Shown: positions 1-6,742, numbered from the stretch's first letter. The stretch is 6,832 nucleotides of DNA from Nocardioides sp. (GCA_029264225.1 JARICB010000316.1:1-6832), one strand, 5' to 3'. Made by a program: numbers and translations. The notes: generated by a model from the letters alone, not told the origin.

Positions 1-1
1 G

Positions 2-1122
2 ATCGCTCGGCTGCCCGCAGCACAGAAGGCGGGCGGTGATCTGCCGGCGAGCCGCCCCGTCGCCGGCACCCGGATGCTCGCCAACCGTTGGCGCTTGCCA
101 CCTTTCGATGATCTCGCCGATGTGGCGAGCTTCCTGGACCTCAGCGCACTGGAGTTGCAGTGGTTCGCTGATCCGCGGCACTGGGCCCGAGGCGCCCGTG
201 AGACCCGCCTCCAGCACTATCGGGTCAGCCATCGGGTTGCAGCCAGCGGTGCCATCCGTGTGCTTGAGGCGCCCAAGCTCGAGCTCAAGTCGATGCAGCG
301 TCGACTGCTCGACGAGGTGGTGGCCCAGATCCCACCCCATGAGGCGGCTCGCGGCTTCCGCCCGGGCGGGTCCGTGCGGTCCTACGCGGCACCACACGCA
401 GGCAGGCCGGTCGTGATGCGACTCGACCTCGAGGCATTCTTCGCCAGCGTCCCGTCGCTCGCGTCTACGGCATCTGGCGCACAGCTGGCTACCCCGAGCC
501 CGTTGCCCACTGTCTGGCCGGGCTCATGACCAGTGTGTTGCCTCGTTCGCAGTGGCGCACAGTGCCTCGTCCCGCCAATGACGCACTCCTTGATGCCCAC
601 TGGCGCCTCGGTCGCCGACTTGCGGCACCGCACCTTCCGCAAGGTGCCCCCACGTCTCCGGCCCTCGCCAACCTTGCAGCCTTCCGCCTCGACGTACGCC
701 TCACCGCACTCGCAGCCTCATGGGGTGGCCGCTACACCCGCTACGCCGATGACCTCGCCTTCTCGGGGGACCGCGGCTGGGGCACGCGAACCTCAAGGCT
801 GCTCGACGCCATCGAGGTCATCGTGAAGGACGAGGGGTTCCGCCTCAATCCACTCAAGACCGGCGTGATGCCGCGTGCGGGTCGCCAGACCCTGGGGGGA
901 CTGGTAGTCAATCAACGACCTCGCGTGGCTCGCGCCGAGGTCGATCTACTCCGCGCGATCCTGCACAACTGTCGCCGTTACGGGCCCAGCACCCAGAACC
1001 TCGAAGACAACCCCGCTTTCGAGGACCACCTGCGCGGCAGAATCGCATGGGTCGCTCAGCACGACCCTGCTCGTGGCGCTCGGCTGTTGGTCGAGCATCA
1101 GGCCATCGACTGGACGCGTTGA
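2..1122 (+). pseudogene. Retron-like reverse transcriptase, 5' partial, one frameshift
   Basis: RNA-directed DNA polymerase. The reading frame is open from base 2, so the N-terminus lies upstream of the window. The first frame runs to about 451 and carries a helical N-terminal region, a fingers segment (RVLEAPKLELKSMQRRLLDE) and motif A, L-D-L-E-A-F-F (422-442), supplying one catalytic Asp. From about 451 the homology moves to the next frame: ARVYGIWRTAGYPEPVAHCL, then LPQGAPTSP (634-660), the catalytic YADD (742-753) and a C-terminal ILHNCRRYGP...QN...GRIAWV region, stopping at 1120-1122. Re-reading C451, or adding one C to the CCC at 451-453, gives the smooth join FFASVPVARVYG; about 373 residues are visible. 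The LPQGAPTSP/YADD pattern and the C-terminal region fit retron or retron-like RTs better than group II intron maturases. The usual retron VTG is replaced by LGG (about 895-903). No msr-msd RNA can be seen; it would probably lie upstream. The DNA shows one frameshift and no other lesion, so recent inactivation, a sequencing error or recoding are all possible. Confidence 0.85.
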
Positions 1123-1244
1123 CCTCGGCGGAATTCACCCAGCGCGCCACAGACCTGGGACCTGCGGGAGTGCGACGGGTGTTACGAGCCAACTGCCGTT
1201 CAGCTTCGGCGGACGGTGGGAGCGAGTGCCTCCACGGCGTGAGC

Positions 1245-1259
1245 GACGGAGTGTCCGTC
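1245..1259. terminator. Short hairpin downstream of the RT, possible weak terminator
   Basis: A perfect 6-bp stem (GACGGA / TCCGTC) with a 3-base loop lies between the end of the RT (1122) and the end of the minus-strand gene remnant (1273). On the + strand a T4 run follows at 1271-1274, but 11 bases separate it from the stem, so this is not a classic intrinsic terminator. Its place between two converging reading frames is the main reason to list it. Apart from this hairpin I see nothing recognisable in 1123-1272. Confidence 0.25.
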
Positions 1260-1272
1260 TGGTCTCCCTGTT

Positions 1273-1662
1273 TTACGATGCGTGAGAGCGGTCCGGAGAC
1301 GTTGATGCCCGGCCGTTGCCTGGCAGTTCGGTGAACAGCACGCGGCGGCGGGGAACAGCGCGGAGGCTTTCCAGGAGCTGACTACTCACGATCGGAGTGA
1401 GCAGGATGTTCGCCGTAGACGGGGCCTTCTTGATGTCCACAACGACGTACCCCGAGCCAAGGATCCCGCGCAGGTCCGCGCGCGGTCGTTGACAGCGGCA
1501 TGGCGGTCACCACCACGGCCAGGCTGACGCGTCGCTTCGATCCACGGAGCGAATCTGCAGTCGAAGGTCACCCGTGGCTTGTTCAACCACGACGAAATCT
1601 GCGTGGTCCTTACGACATGTGCCTCTGCGTGTGATCGTGACGCCCTCCGTTCGTCGATCCAC
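1273..1662 (-). pseudogene. Decayed minus-strand gene, unknown function
   Basis: No intact ORF covers this stretch, but the minus strand has protein-like text in successive frames with GC-rich third positions. From 1662 downward one frame reads VTITRR...KDHADFVVVEQATGDLRLQI. It then hits a TGA at 1507-1509. An overlapping frame reads SLAVVVTAMPLSTTAR (about 1530-1479). The first frame resumes as DLRGILGSGYVVVDIKKAPS, continues through TANILLTPIVSSQLLESLRA and ends at a TAA (1273-1275). The second switch falls in an alternating CG tract at 1477-1484, a likely site for a one-base indel. A GTG at 1660-1662 is the first possible start after an in-frame TGA (1675-1677), but it has no ribosome binding site, so the true 5' end is unknown. 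I do not recognise the family. The hydrophobic beta-strand pattern (VVVDI, ILLTPIV, VLFTEL) suggests a small globular alpha/beta protein. It converges on the RT gene and may be debris of the same accessory insertion. No intact + strand gene explains the region better. Confidence 0.4.
1537..1549. repeat. 13-bp direct repeat, copy 1
   Basis: TCGATCCACGGAG is present here and again, identical, at 1654-1666. The copies are 117 bp apart, exactly 39 codons, so both read SVDR in the same minus-strand frame of the decayed gene. This could be a remnant of an internal duplication, a recombination footprint or chance. Confidence 0.5.
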
Positions 1663-1666
1663 GGAG
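1654..1666. repeat. 13-bp direct repeat, copy 2
   Basis: Identical to the copy at 1537-1549. It spans the GTG (1660-1662) that is the most upstream possible start of the minus-strand gene remnant. Confidence 0.5.
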
Positions 1667-1682
1667 GTTAGAGATCAGTTCA

Positions 1683-1740
1683 CTAGGTTCGACCCCCAAG
1701 CATTGGCCGATAACCTAGGAAATCACCGGTCAGCCGGTGA
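1683..1740 (+). promoter_or_regulatory. Two stacked inverted repeats upstream of ada-alkA
   Basis: The first is CTAGGTT (1683-1689) with AACCTAG (1712-1718), a perfect 7-bp inverted repeat around 22 bases. The second is TCACCGG (1723-1729) with CCGGTGA (1734-1740), perfect over 7 bp around TCAG. Only four bases separate the two structures. They lie 71-128 bp before the ada-alkA start. TAACCT (1711-1716) inside the first repeat fits the actinobacterial -10 pattern TAnnnT, but I see no good -35. They could be operators for the Ada domain or another regulator, or paired RNA in the leader. The match to a TAnnnT box is weak evidence by itself. Confidence 0.35.
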
Positions 1741-1810
1741 ATCCCCGGCGTGGGGCCGCCACGTCCGATTCCCGCTGGAACAAGTGTCCGGATTCCGCCA
1801 GACTCAAGGC

Positions 1811-3292
1811 ATGTCACGCCTCGACCTGGACCCGGAGTCCTGCTACCGGGCGGTCAAGAGCAAGGACCGCCGTTTCGACGGGATGTTCTACACCTGCGTT
1901 GCGACGACGGGGATCTATTGTCGGCCGAGTTGCCCGGCACGTACGCCGGCGAGCGGCAACGTCACCTTCCGTCCCACGGCAGCCGCGTGTCAGGCGGCGG
2001 GCTTCCGGGCCTGCAAGCGTTGCCTGCCGGATGCCACCCCCGGCAGCCCCGACTGGGATGTCGCCGCCGATGTCGCCGGGCGCACGATGCGGCTGATCGC
2101 CGACGGACTCGTCGACCGCGAGGGCGTCGAGGGGCTCGCGGCGCGGGTCGGATACACACCGCGTCACCTCGGCCGCCTGCTCACCCAGCAGCTCGGCGCC
2201 GGGCCACTTGCGCTGGCCAGGGCTCGCCGCGCGCAGACGGCACGTGTTCTGATCGAGACCACGGAGCTCTCTTTCTCCGACGTTGCTTTCGCCGCAGGCT
2301 TCAGCAGCGTGCGTCAGTTCAACGAGACGATCCGCGAGGTCTACGCCGCCTCACCGACACAGTTGAGGGGCAAGCGCAACCATCCGCCCGTGGCCGACGG
2401 CACCGTCGTCATGCGGCTGGCGGTGCGCACGCCGTACGCCGGCCGCGCGCTTCTTGACTTCCTCGCCCTGCGCGCCATTCCCGGTGTCGAGGTCGTCGAG
2501 GGTGATACGTATGCCCGCACGCTCGCGCTGCCGCACGGCCCCGGCACGGTCCGGCTGACCCTGCCGGACGTGACGGAGCGGGGCAGCACGGCGTTCGTCC
2601 GGGCGGAGCTGGTGCTCGCGGATCTGCGCGACACGACCACGGCGCTCGAGCGCTCACGCCGACTGCTCGACGCCGACTGTGATCCGGTGGCCATCGAGGA
2701 GACATTCGCCCATGACCGGCGTCTCGGGCCCCTGGTCCAACACACGCCGGGTCTTCGGGTGCCAGGTCACGTCGAGGGCAACGAGATCGCCGTTCGTGCC
2801 GTGCTGGGACAGCAGATCAGCGTCGCCCGAGCGTGCACCCTCGCGGCCCGGCTGACGCAGGAGCACGGCACCGAGGTCGCGACCACCATCCCCGGGCTGA
2901 CTCATCTCTTCCCGGAGATGGCTGCGCTCGCATTGATCGAGGCCGAGGACCTGCCGATGCCGCGCGCCAGAGGTCGCGCGCTGATCGGGTTGAGCCGTGC
3001 GCTCGCCGAGGGGGTAGTGACTCTCGACCGCGGCGCCGACCGCGACGAGGTACGCCGCAGTCTGCTCGACCTGCCGGGCATCGGCCCATGGACGGCCGAC
3101 TACGTGGCGATGCGGGCACTCGGACACCCCGACGTGCTCCTGGCCACCGACCTCGGAACCCGCCAAGCGCTGGAACGACTCGATGCGCCGAAAGGCGACG
3201 TGTCCAGTTTCGCGCTGGCGTGGGCGCCGTGGCGTTCCTACGCCCAGATGTATCTCTGGCAATCTCTCTCGCAACCCCAAGGAGACCACTGA
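1811..3292 (+). CDS. alkA: Ada-AlkA fusion: methyl-sensing regulator and 3-methyladenine DNA glycosylase
   Basis: 493-residue multidomain protein of the adaptive response to alkylation. Residues 1-80 are an Ada N-domain: zinc cysteines C37, C41, C68 and C71 (CRPSC...CKRC) have the spacing of E. coli Ada C38/C42/C69/C72, and C37 should accept the methyl group from methyl phosphotriesters. Residues about 85-185 hold an AraC-type DNA-binding region with two helix-turn-helices (about 106-127 and 155-176). Residues about 197-312 match the AlkA N-terminal domain. From about 320 follows the helix-hairpin-helix glycosylase domain with LPGIGPWTADY (421-431) and D447 at the place of catalytic D238 of E. 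coli AlkA. The protein should sense damage, activate transcription and excise alkylated bases. The ATG at 1811 is chosen because it puts the cysteines at the right distance; the frame stays open upstream to 1574 but that stretch is not Ada-like. No clear Shine-Dalgarno precedes it. It resembles M. tuberculosis AlkA (Rv1317c), also followed by ogt. All key residues are present. Confidence 0.95.
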   Translation: MSRLDLDPESCYRAVKSKDRRFDGMFYTCVATTGIYCRPSCPARTPASGNVTFRPTAAACQAAGFRACKRCLPDATPGSPDWDVAADVAGRTMRLIADGLVDREGVEGLAARVGYTPRHLGRLLTQQLGAGPLALARARRAQTARVLIETTELSFSDVAFAAGFSSVRQFNETIREVYAASPTQLRGKRNHPPVADGTVVMRLAVRTPYAGRALLDFLALRAIPGVEVVEGDTYARTLALPHGPGTVRLTLPDVTERGSTAFVRAELVLADLRDTTTALERSRRLLDADCDPVAIEETFAHDRRLGPLVQHTPGLRVPGHVEGNEIAVRAVLGQQISVARACTLAARLTQEHGTEVATTIPGLTHLFPEMAALALIEAEDLPMPRARGRALIGLSRALAEGVVTLDRGADRDEVRRSLLDLPGIGPWTADYVAMRALGHPDVLLATDLGTRQALERLDAPKGDVSSFALAWAPWRSYAQMYLWQSLSQPQGDH

Positions 3293-3293
3293 C

Positions 3294-3776
3294 ATGTGGA
3301 CCGTGATGCCCTCCCCGATCGGCGACCTTCGCATCATCGAACGCAACGGCGCGATCAGTGCTGTCGAGTTCTCCCCGTTCGAGCAGCCCGCCGACGGTCG
3401 CCCGCTCGGCGCTCGTAGCGACGACGACACCGTGCTCGCCGAGGCGGTGAGCCAACTCGAGGCCTACTTCGCGCGCGAGCTCAAGGAGTTCGACCTGCCA
3501 CTCGCACCGCACGGCACCGCATTCCAACAGCGCGTCTGGGAGCAGTTGAAGACCATCGAGTGGGGCGAGACCGCGTCCTACGGCGAGATCGCCGTCCGGC
3601 TCGGGATGACCAGCGCGGCCTCCCGCGCGGTCGGTCTGGCGAACGGCCGCAATCCGATCCCGATCGTCATTCCCTGCCATCGGGTGATCGGTGCCAACGG
3701 CACCCTGACCGGCTATGCCGGAGGGCTGGAACGCAAGCAGACCCTGCTCGCGTTGGAGCAGGACGCGCTGTTCTGA
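3294..3776 (+). CDS. ogt: Methylated-DNA--[protein]-cysteine S-methyltransferase
   Basis: 160-residue suicide enzyme that moves alkyl groups from O6-alkylguanine (and O4-alkylthymine) in DNA to its own cysteine. The active-site motif IPCHRVIG is intact, with acceptor C128. SYGEIA (95-100) and the recognition-helix segment SRAVGLANGRNPIPIV (110-125), with R111 as the likely finger arginine that flips the base, are also present. The length is usual for single-domain Ogt/MGMT; the N-terminal domain is short and poorly conserved, as is common. AAGGAGA at 3279-3285, inside the last codons of alkA, gives an 8-base spacing to the ATG, and only one base separates the alkA stop from this start. The pair is therefore almost certainly one operon, translated together. 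A longer in-frame start at 3183 would lie within alkA and lacks such a site. The Ada domain of the upstream protein probably induces both genes. Confidence 0.96.
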   Translation: MWTVMPSPIGDLRIIERNGAISAVEFSPFEQPADGRPLGARSDDDTVLAEAVSQLEAYFARELKEFDLPLAPHGTAFQQRVWEQLKTIEWGETASYGEIAVRLGMTSAASRAVGLANGRNPIPIVIPCHRVIGANGTLTGYAGGLERKQTLLALEQDALF

Positions 3777-3783
3777 GCCACGA

Positions 3784-4506
3784 CTACTCGGCCGCCGCGC
3801 GGCGCAGCGACTCCGATAGTCGTTCCGCGGCTGCGAGTACGGCGGGCGCGTGCATGCGACCGGGTTGACGCGAGAGTCGCTCGAGGGGACCCGAGACCGA
3901 GACAGCGGCGATGATCTTGCCGCTGGGGGAGCGAACCGGGGCCGACACCGAGGCGACGCCCTGCTCCCGCTCGCCAATCGACTGCGACCAGCCGCGCCGA
4001 CGGATGCCGGACAGGGCGGTGGCGGAGTAGGCGGCGTTCAGCAGCCCACGGTGCATACGTTCGGGGTCTTCCCAGGCGAGCAGCACCTGGGCCGCGGATC
4101 CGGCGCGCATCGTGACCTGTGAGCCGACCGGGATCGTGTCGCGCAGGCCGGAGGGGCGCTCGGCGGCAGCGACGCAGACGCGACTCTCGCCCTGGCGGCG
4201 CCAGAGTTGTGCGGACTCACCGGTGATGTCGCGCAGCCGCGCCAGCACCGGTCCGGCGGCGGCAAGCAGTCGATCCTCGCCCGCGGCAGCGGAGAGCTCG
4301 GCCAGTCGCGGACCAAGGACAAATCGGCCCTGCATGTCGCGCGCGACGAGCCGGTGGTGTTCGAGCGCCACGGCCAGCCGGTGGGCGGTCGGGCGAGCCA
4401 GACCGGTGCCGGCAACCAGACCCGCCAGGGTGGCCGGGCCGGCTTCGAGTGCCGAAAGCACCAGGGCGGCCTTGTCGAGCACGCCGACTCCGCTAGAGTT
4501 GTCCAT
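3784..4506 (-). CDS. ltbR: IclR-family regulator of the LtbR/NdgR type, likely controlling leuCD
   Basis: 240-residue cytoplasmic transcription factor. The N-terminus (about 8-65) is a winged helix-turn-helix: [13 protein letters not shown], then the HTH around 25-46 with recognition helix [13 protein letters not shown] and wing RFVLGPRL. Residues about 75-236 are an IclR effector-binding domain with [10 protein letters not shown], the [20 protein letters not shown] segment and [13 protein letters not shown], all family hallmarks. In Actinobacteria the IclR gene divergent from leuC is LtbR (Corynebacterium) or NdgR (Streptomyces), which controls leucine and other amino-acid genes. The gene order here is the same, so I infer that role. 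The start at 4506 ([13 protein letters not shown]) is preferred over an upstream ATG at 4587, whose extra 27 residues do not look like the family. No Shine-Dalgarno is visible before it, so translation may be leaderless. The start overlaps an 8-bp palindrome CCATATGG (4503-4510). Its 3' end faces ogt with 7 bases between the stop codons. Confidence 0.9.
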   Translation of the reverse strand: MDNSSGVGVLDKAALVLSALEAGPATLAGLVAGTGLARPTAHRLAVALEHHRLVARDMQGRFVLGPRLAELSAAAGEDRLLAAAGPVLARLRDITGESAQLWRRQGESRVCVAAAERPSGLRDTIPVGSQVTMRAGSAAQVLLAWEDPERMHRGLLNAAYSATALSGIRRRGWSQSIGEREQGVASVSAPVRSPSGKIIAAVSVSGPLERLSRQPGRMHAPAVLAAAERLSESLRRAAAE

Positions 4507-4521
4507 ATGGCAATACTGCCG

Positions 4522-4536
4522 TCTCAGATCATGGGA
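4522..4536. promoter_or_regulatory. Probable LtbR/NdgR operator between ltbR and leuC
   Basis: TCTCA-GATCA-TGGGA is an imperfect inverted repeat (four of five arm positions complementary). It sits 16 bp from the regulator's start codon, on the leuC side, and overlaps the expected -35 position of the leuC promoter. Its core CAnATnnTGGGA agrees with the LtbR consensus of Corynebacterium as I remember it (CAyATAGTGGGA...). Binding here could repress leuC and also act on the regulator's own gene. The match to the consensus comes from memory and is partial. Confidence 0.45.
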
Positions 4537-4545
4537 TGCAAGCGG

Positions 4546-4551
4546 TAGTGT
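4546..4551 (+). promoter_or_regulatory. Possible -10 element of leuCD
   Basis: TAGTGT fits the actinobacterial TAnnnT pattern. It would start transcription near 4558 and give a leader of about 100 bases before leuC. The sequence 17 bp upstream (CTCAGA) is a poor -35 and falls inside the proposed operator. I see no leucine-rich leader peptide in the 149-bp gap, so attenuation is not supported. Confidence 0.3.
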
Positions 4552-4655
4552 CTGACAGCACGTGGCGCCCACATCCCTGGGCCTCACCCACCGTCGCCGA
4601 CCAGCAGCGACTGCGCCCCGGCGTACGAATCAACAGCGCGAGAAGGAGCAACACC

Positions 4656-6074
4656 ATGGGCAAGACCTTGGCCGAGAAAGTGTGGGACGAGCATGTCGTT
4701 CGCAGTGCCGAGGGGGAACCCGATCTTCTCTATATCGACTTGCACCTCATTCATGAGGTGACATCTCCGCAGGCCTTCGAGGGGCTGCGTCTCGCCGGTC
4801 GGCAGGTGCGCCGCCCGGACCTGACGCTAGCTACCGAGGACCACAACGTGCCGACCCTCGACTGGGACAAGCCGATCGCCGATCCGGTGTCGAAGACGCA
4901 GGTCGACACCCTGCGCAAGAACGCGGTCGAGTTCGGCGTCCGGCTGCACTCCCTCGGCGACGTCGAACAGGGCATCGTGCACGTGGTCGGCCCGCAGCTC
5001 GGGCTCACCCAGCCGGGCATGACGATCGTCTGCGGTGACAGCCACACCTCGACGCACGGTGCCTTCGGGGCCATCGCGTTCGGGATCGGCACCTCCGAGG
5101 TCGAGCACGTCCTGGCTACCCAGACACTGACCCAGGCCAGGCCCAAGACGATGGCAGTCACCATCAACGGCTCGCTGCCCGAGGGGGTCACCGCCAAGGA
5201 CATGGTGCTGGCCCTGATCACCCACACCGGCACCGGTGGCGGCCAGGGCTTCATCGTGGAGTACCGCGGCCAGGCCATCGAGGAACTCTCCATGGAGAGC
5301 CGGATGACCGTATGCAACATGTCGATCGAGTGGGGTGCCAAGGCCGGTCTGATCGCACCCGACCAGAAGACCTTCGACTACATCGAGGGCAAGCCCGAAG
5401 CGCCGACCGGCGCCGACTGGGACGCCGCCGTCGAGCACTGGAAGACACTCGTCACCGACGCTGACGCCAGTTTCGACGAAGAGATCGTCCTCGACGCATC
5501 GACCATGACTCCCTTCGTTACGTGGGGTACCAACCCCGGCCAGGGAGTCCCGCTCGGCGGAAGTGTGCCGAGCCCCGACGATTTCGCCGAGGCCAACGAC
5601 AAGATCGCCACCGAGAAGGCCCTGGAATACATGGGTCTCGAGGCGGGCACCGCCATGCGCGACATCAAGGTCGACACCGTCTTCGTCGGCTCGTGCACCA
5701 ACGGTCGAATCGAGGACCTGCGCCTCGCGGCCTCGATCATCGAGGGGCACCAGGTCGCCGACGGCACCCGACTGCTCGTCGTGCCCGGCTCCGTGCGCGT
5801 GCGTCTGCAAGCCCAGGAAGAGGGCCTGGACAAGGTCTTCATCGCAGCCGGCGCCGAGTGGCGCGGCGCAGGATGCTCGATGTGCCTGGGTATGAACCCC
5901 GACCAGCTCGTCCCGCAGGAGCGCAGCGCCTCGACGTCGAACCGCAACTTCGAGGGACGACAGGGCAAGGGGGGGCGTACGCACCTCGTCTCGATCCCCG
6001 TCGCCGCCGCCACCGCGGTGCGAGGCACTCTCTCCTCGCCCGCCGACCTCGTCACCGCCAGCCAGGAGGCCTGA
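4656..6074 (+). CDS. leuC: 3-isopropylmalate dehydratase large subunit
   Basis: 472-residue catalytic large subunit of isopropylmalate isomerase, which converts 2-isopropylmalate to 3-isopropylmalate in leucine biosynthesis. It acts in the cytoplasm as a heterodimer with LeuD. The [4Fe-4S] ligands are C347 (GSCTNGR, 346-351), C407 and C410 (GCSMCLGMN), the same positions as in E. coli LeuC. Other aconitase-family signatures are [20 protein letters not shown] near the start, EDHNVPT (61-67), [13 protein letters not shown] (126-138), [15 protein letters not shown] and RNFEGRQG (430-437). The ATG at 4656 follows AAGGAG (4643-4648) with 7-base spacing and gives the family's normal N-terminus [13 protein letters not shown]; the 40 in-frame codons upstream are not LeuC-like. 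leuD follows four bases after the stop, so the two are one operon. The divergent IclR gene is the likely regulator. Length and residues are fully normal. Confidence 0.98.
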   Translation: MGKTLAEKVWDEHVVRSAEGEPDLLYIDLHLIHEVTSPQAFEGLRLAGRQVRRPDLTLATEDHNVPTLDWDKPIADPVSKTQVDTLRKNAVEFGVRLHSLGDVEQGIVHVVGPQLGLTQPGMTIVCGDSHTSTHGAFGAIAFGIGTSEVEHVLATQTLTQARPKTMAVTINGSLPEGVTAKDMVLALITHTGTGGGQGFIVEYRGQAIEELSMESRMTVCNMSIEWGAKAGLIAPDQKTFDYIEGKPEAPTGADWDAAVEHWKTLVTDADASFDEEIVLDASTMTPFVTWGTNPGQGVPLGGSVPSPDDFAEANDKIATEKALEYMGLEAGTAMRDIKVDTVFVGSCTNGRIEDLRLAASIIEGHQVADGTRLLVVPGSVRVRLQAQEEGLDKVFIAAGAEWRGAGCSMCLGMNPDQLVPQERSASTSNRNFEGRQGKGGRTHLVSIPVAAATAVRGTLSSPADLVTASQEA

Positions 6075-6078
6075 AGCC

Positions 6079-6684
6079 ATGGATCCCTTCACCACGCACA
6101 CCGGCGTCGGCGTCCCGCTGCGTCGCAGCAACGTCGACACCGACCAGATCATCCCCGCCGTCTACCTCAAGCACGTGACCCGCACCGGCTTCGAGGACGG
6201 GCTGTTCGCCGCTTGGCGCAACGATGAGAACTTCGTGCTGAACAAGCCCGAGTACGCCGCCGGCACGGTGCTGGTGGCCGGCCCCGACTTCGGTACCGGC
6301 AGCTCGCGCGAGCACGCGGTGTGGGCGCTGCAGAACTACGGATTCCGCGTCGTCATCTCGTCCCGCTTCGCCGACATCTTCCGCAGCAACTCCGGCAAGG
6401 CCGGGATGCTGGCGGCGCAGGTCGACGAGAAGCTGGTGCAGCGCCTGTGGGACTACCTCGAGGAGCACCCCGGCGCCTCTATCACCGTCGACCTCGAGTC
6501 GCGCACGGTGCGCGCCGGTGAAGGACCCGAGGCGATCGTGGATTCCTTCGACATCGATGACTACACCCGCTACCGCTTGCTCAATGGCCTTGACGACATC
6601 GGCATCACGATGAGTCACGACGCCGACATCGCGTCGTACGAGCAGAGCCGACCGAGCTGGAAACCTGCTACCCAGCGGGTCTGA
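6079..6684 (+). CDS. leuD: 3-isopropylmalate dehydratase small subunit
   Basis: 201-residue small subunit that completes the active site of isopropylmalate isomerase with LeuC. The swivel-domain signatures are present: [17 protein letters not shown] (15-31), [17 protein letters not shown] (68-84, substrate-binding loop) and [22 protein letters not shown]. The length matches actinobacterial LeuD. AGGAGG (6064-6069), inside the last codons of leuC, lies 9 bases before the ATG, and only four bases separate the leuC stop from this start, which suggests coupled translation and balanced subunit supply. No odd residues, frameshifts or composition change are seen. Confidence 0.98.
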   Translation: MDPFTTHTGVGVPLRRSNVDTDQIIPAVYLKHVTRTGFEDGLFAAWRNDENFVLNKPEYAAGTVLVAGPDFGTGSSREHAVWALQNYGFRVVISSRFADIFRSNSGKAGMLAAQVDEKLVQRLWDYLEEHPGASITVDLESRTVRAGEGPEAIVDSFDIDDYTRYRLLNGLDDIGITMSHDADIASYEQSRPSWKPATQRV

Positions 6685-6718
6685 GCCTTCGTTCGCCCTT
6701 CCGCACCCACCAAGAAAG

Positions 6719-6737
6719 ACGGCCCAACACAGGCCGT
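6719..6737 (+). terminator. Weak hairpin after leuD
   Basis: ACGGCC (6719-6724) pairs with GGCCGT (6732-6737) over 6 bp with a 7-base loop, 34 bases after the leuD stop. No T run follows (the next bases are GGTGATTGTG). It may slow or end the leuCD transcript just before the promoter for the next gene, but it is not a canonical intrinsic terminator. Confidence 0.3.
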
Positions 6738-6742
6738 GGTGA

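Noticed and set aside
526..1122. A separate gene starting at ATG 526, overlapping the previous stop as ATGA
   Set aside because: Conserved RT sequence (ARVYGIWRTAGY) continues in this frame upstream of the ATG to about 454, so the frame is the second half of the RT and the ATG is internal.
1386..1586. Minus-strand ORF of 66 codons as an intact small gene
   Set aside because: Its frame is Arg-rich and lacks the hydrophobic pattern seen in the two other minus-strand frames, which fit a decayed gene better.
1714..1765. Cobalamin-riboswitch-like text (GGAA...CCGGTGAATCCCCGG...GCCGCCAC)
   Set aside because: The bases echo the B12-box region, but the usual GCCACTGT core is not matched, an extra hairpin interrupts the GGAA-CCGGTG spacing, the flanking helices are not evident, and the downstream gene is DNA repair. 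A covariance-model search would settle it.
1574..1810. N-terminal extension of 79 residues on Ada-AlkA
   Set aside because: The extension is not Ada-like, overlaps the decayed minus-strand gene and the inverted repeats, and the ATG at 1811 puts the zinc cysteines at the family spacing.
2817..3977. Minus-strand ORF of 386 codons across alkA, ogt and the end of ltbR
   Set aside because: It runs antisense to two well-supported genes and overlaps the end of a third in another frame; its text is Arg/Ser/Pro-rich shadow sequence.
4531..4548. Tiny ORF (MGCKR) before leuC as a leucine attenuator peptide
   Set aside because: It has no leucine codons, no ribosome binding site and no terminator/antiterminator pair after it.
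4827..6152. Long minus-strand ORF of 441 codons
   Set aside because: It is the antisense of leuC/leuD, as is common in high-GC genomes. The protein has no recognisable family features and leuC is certain.
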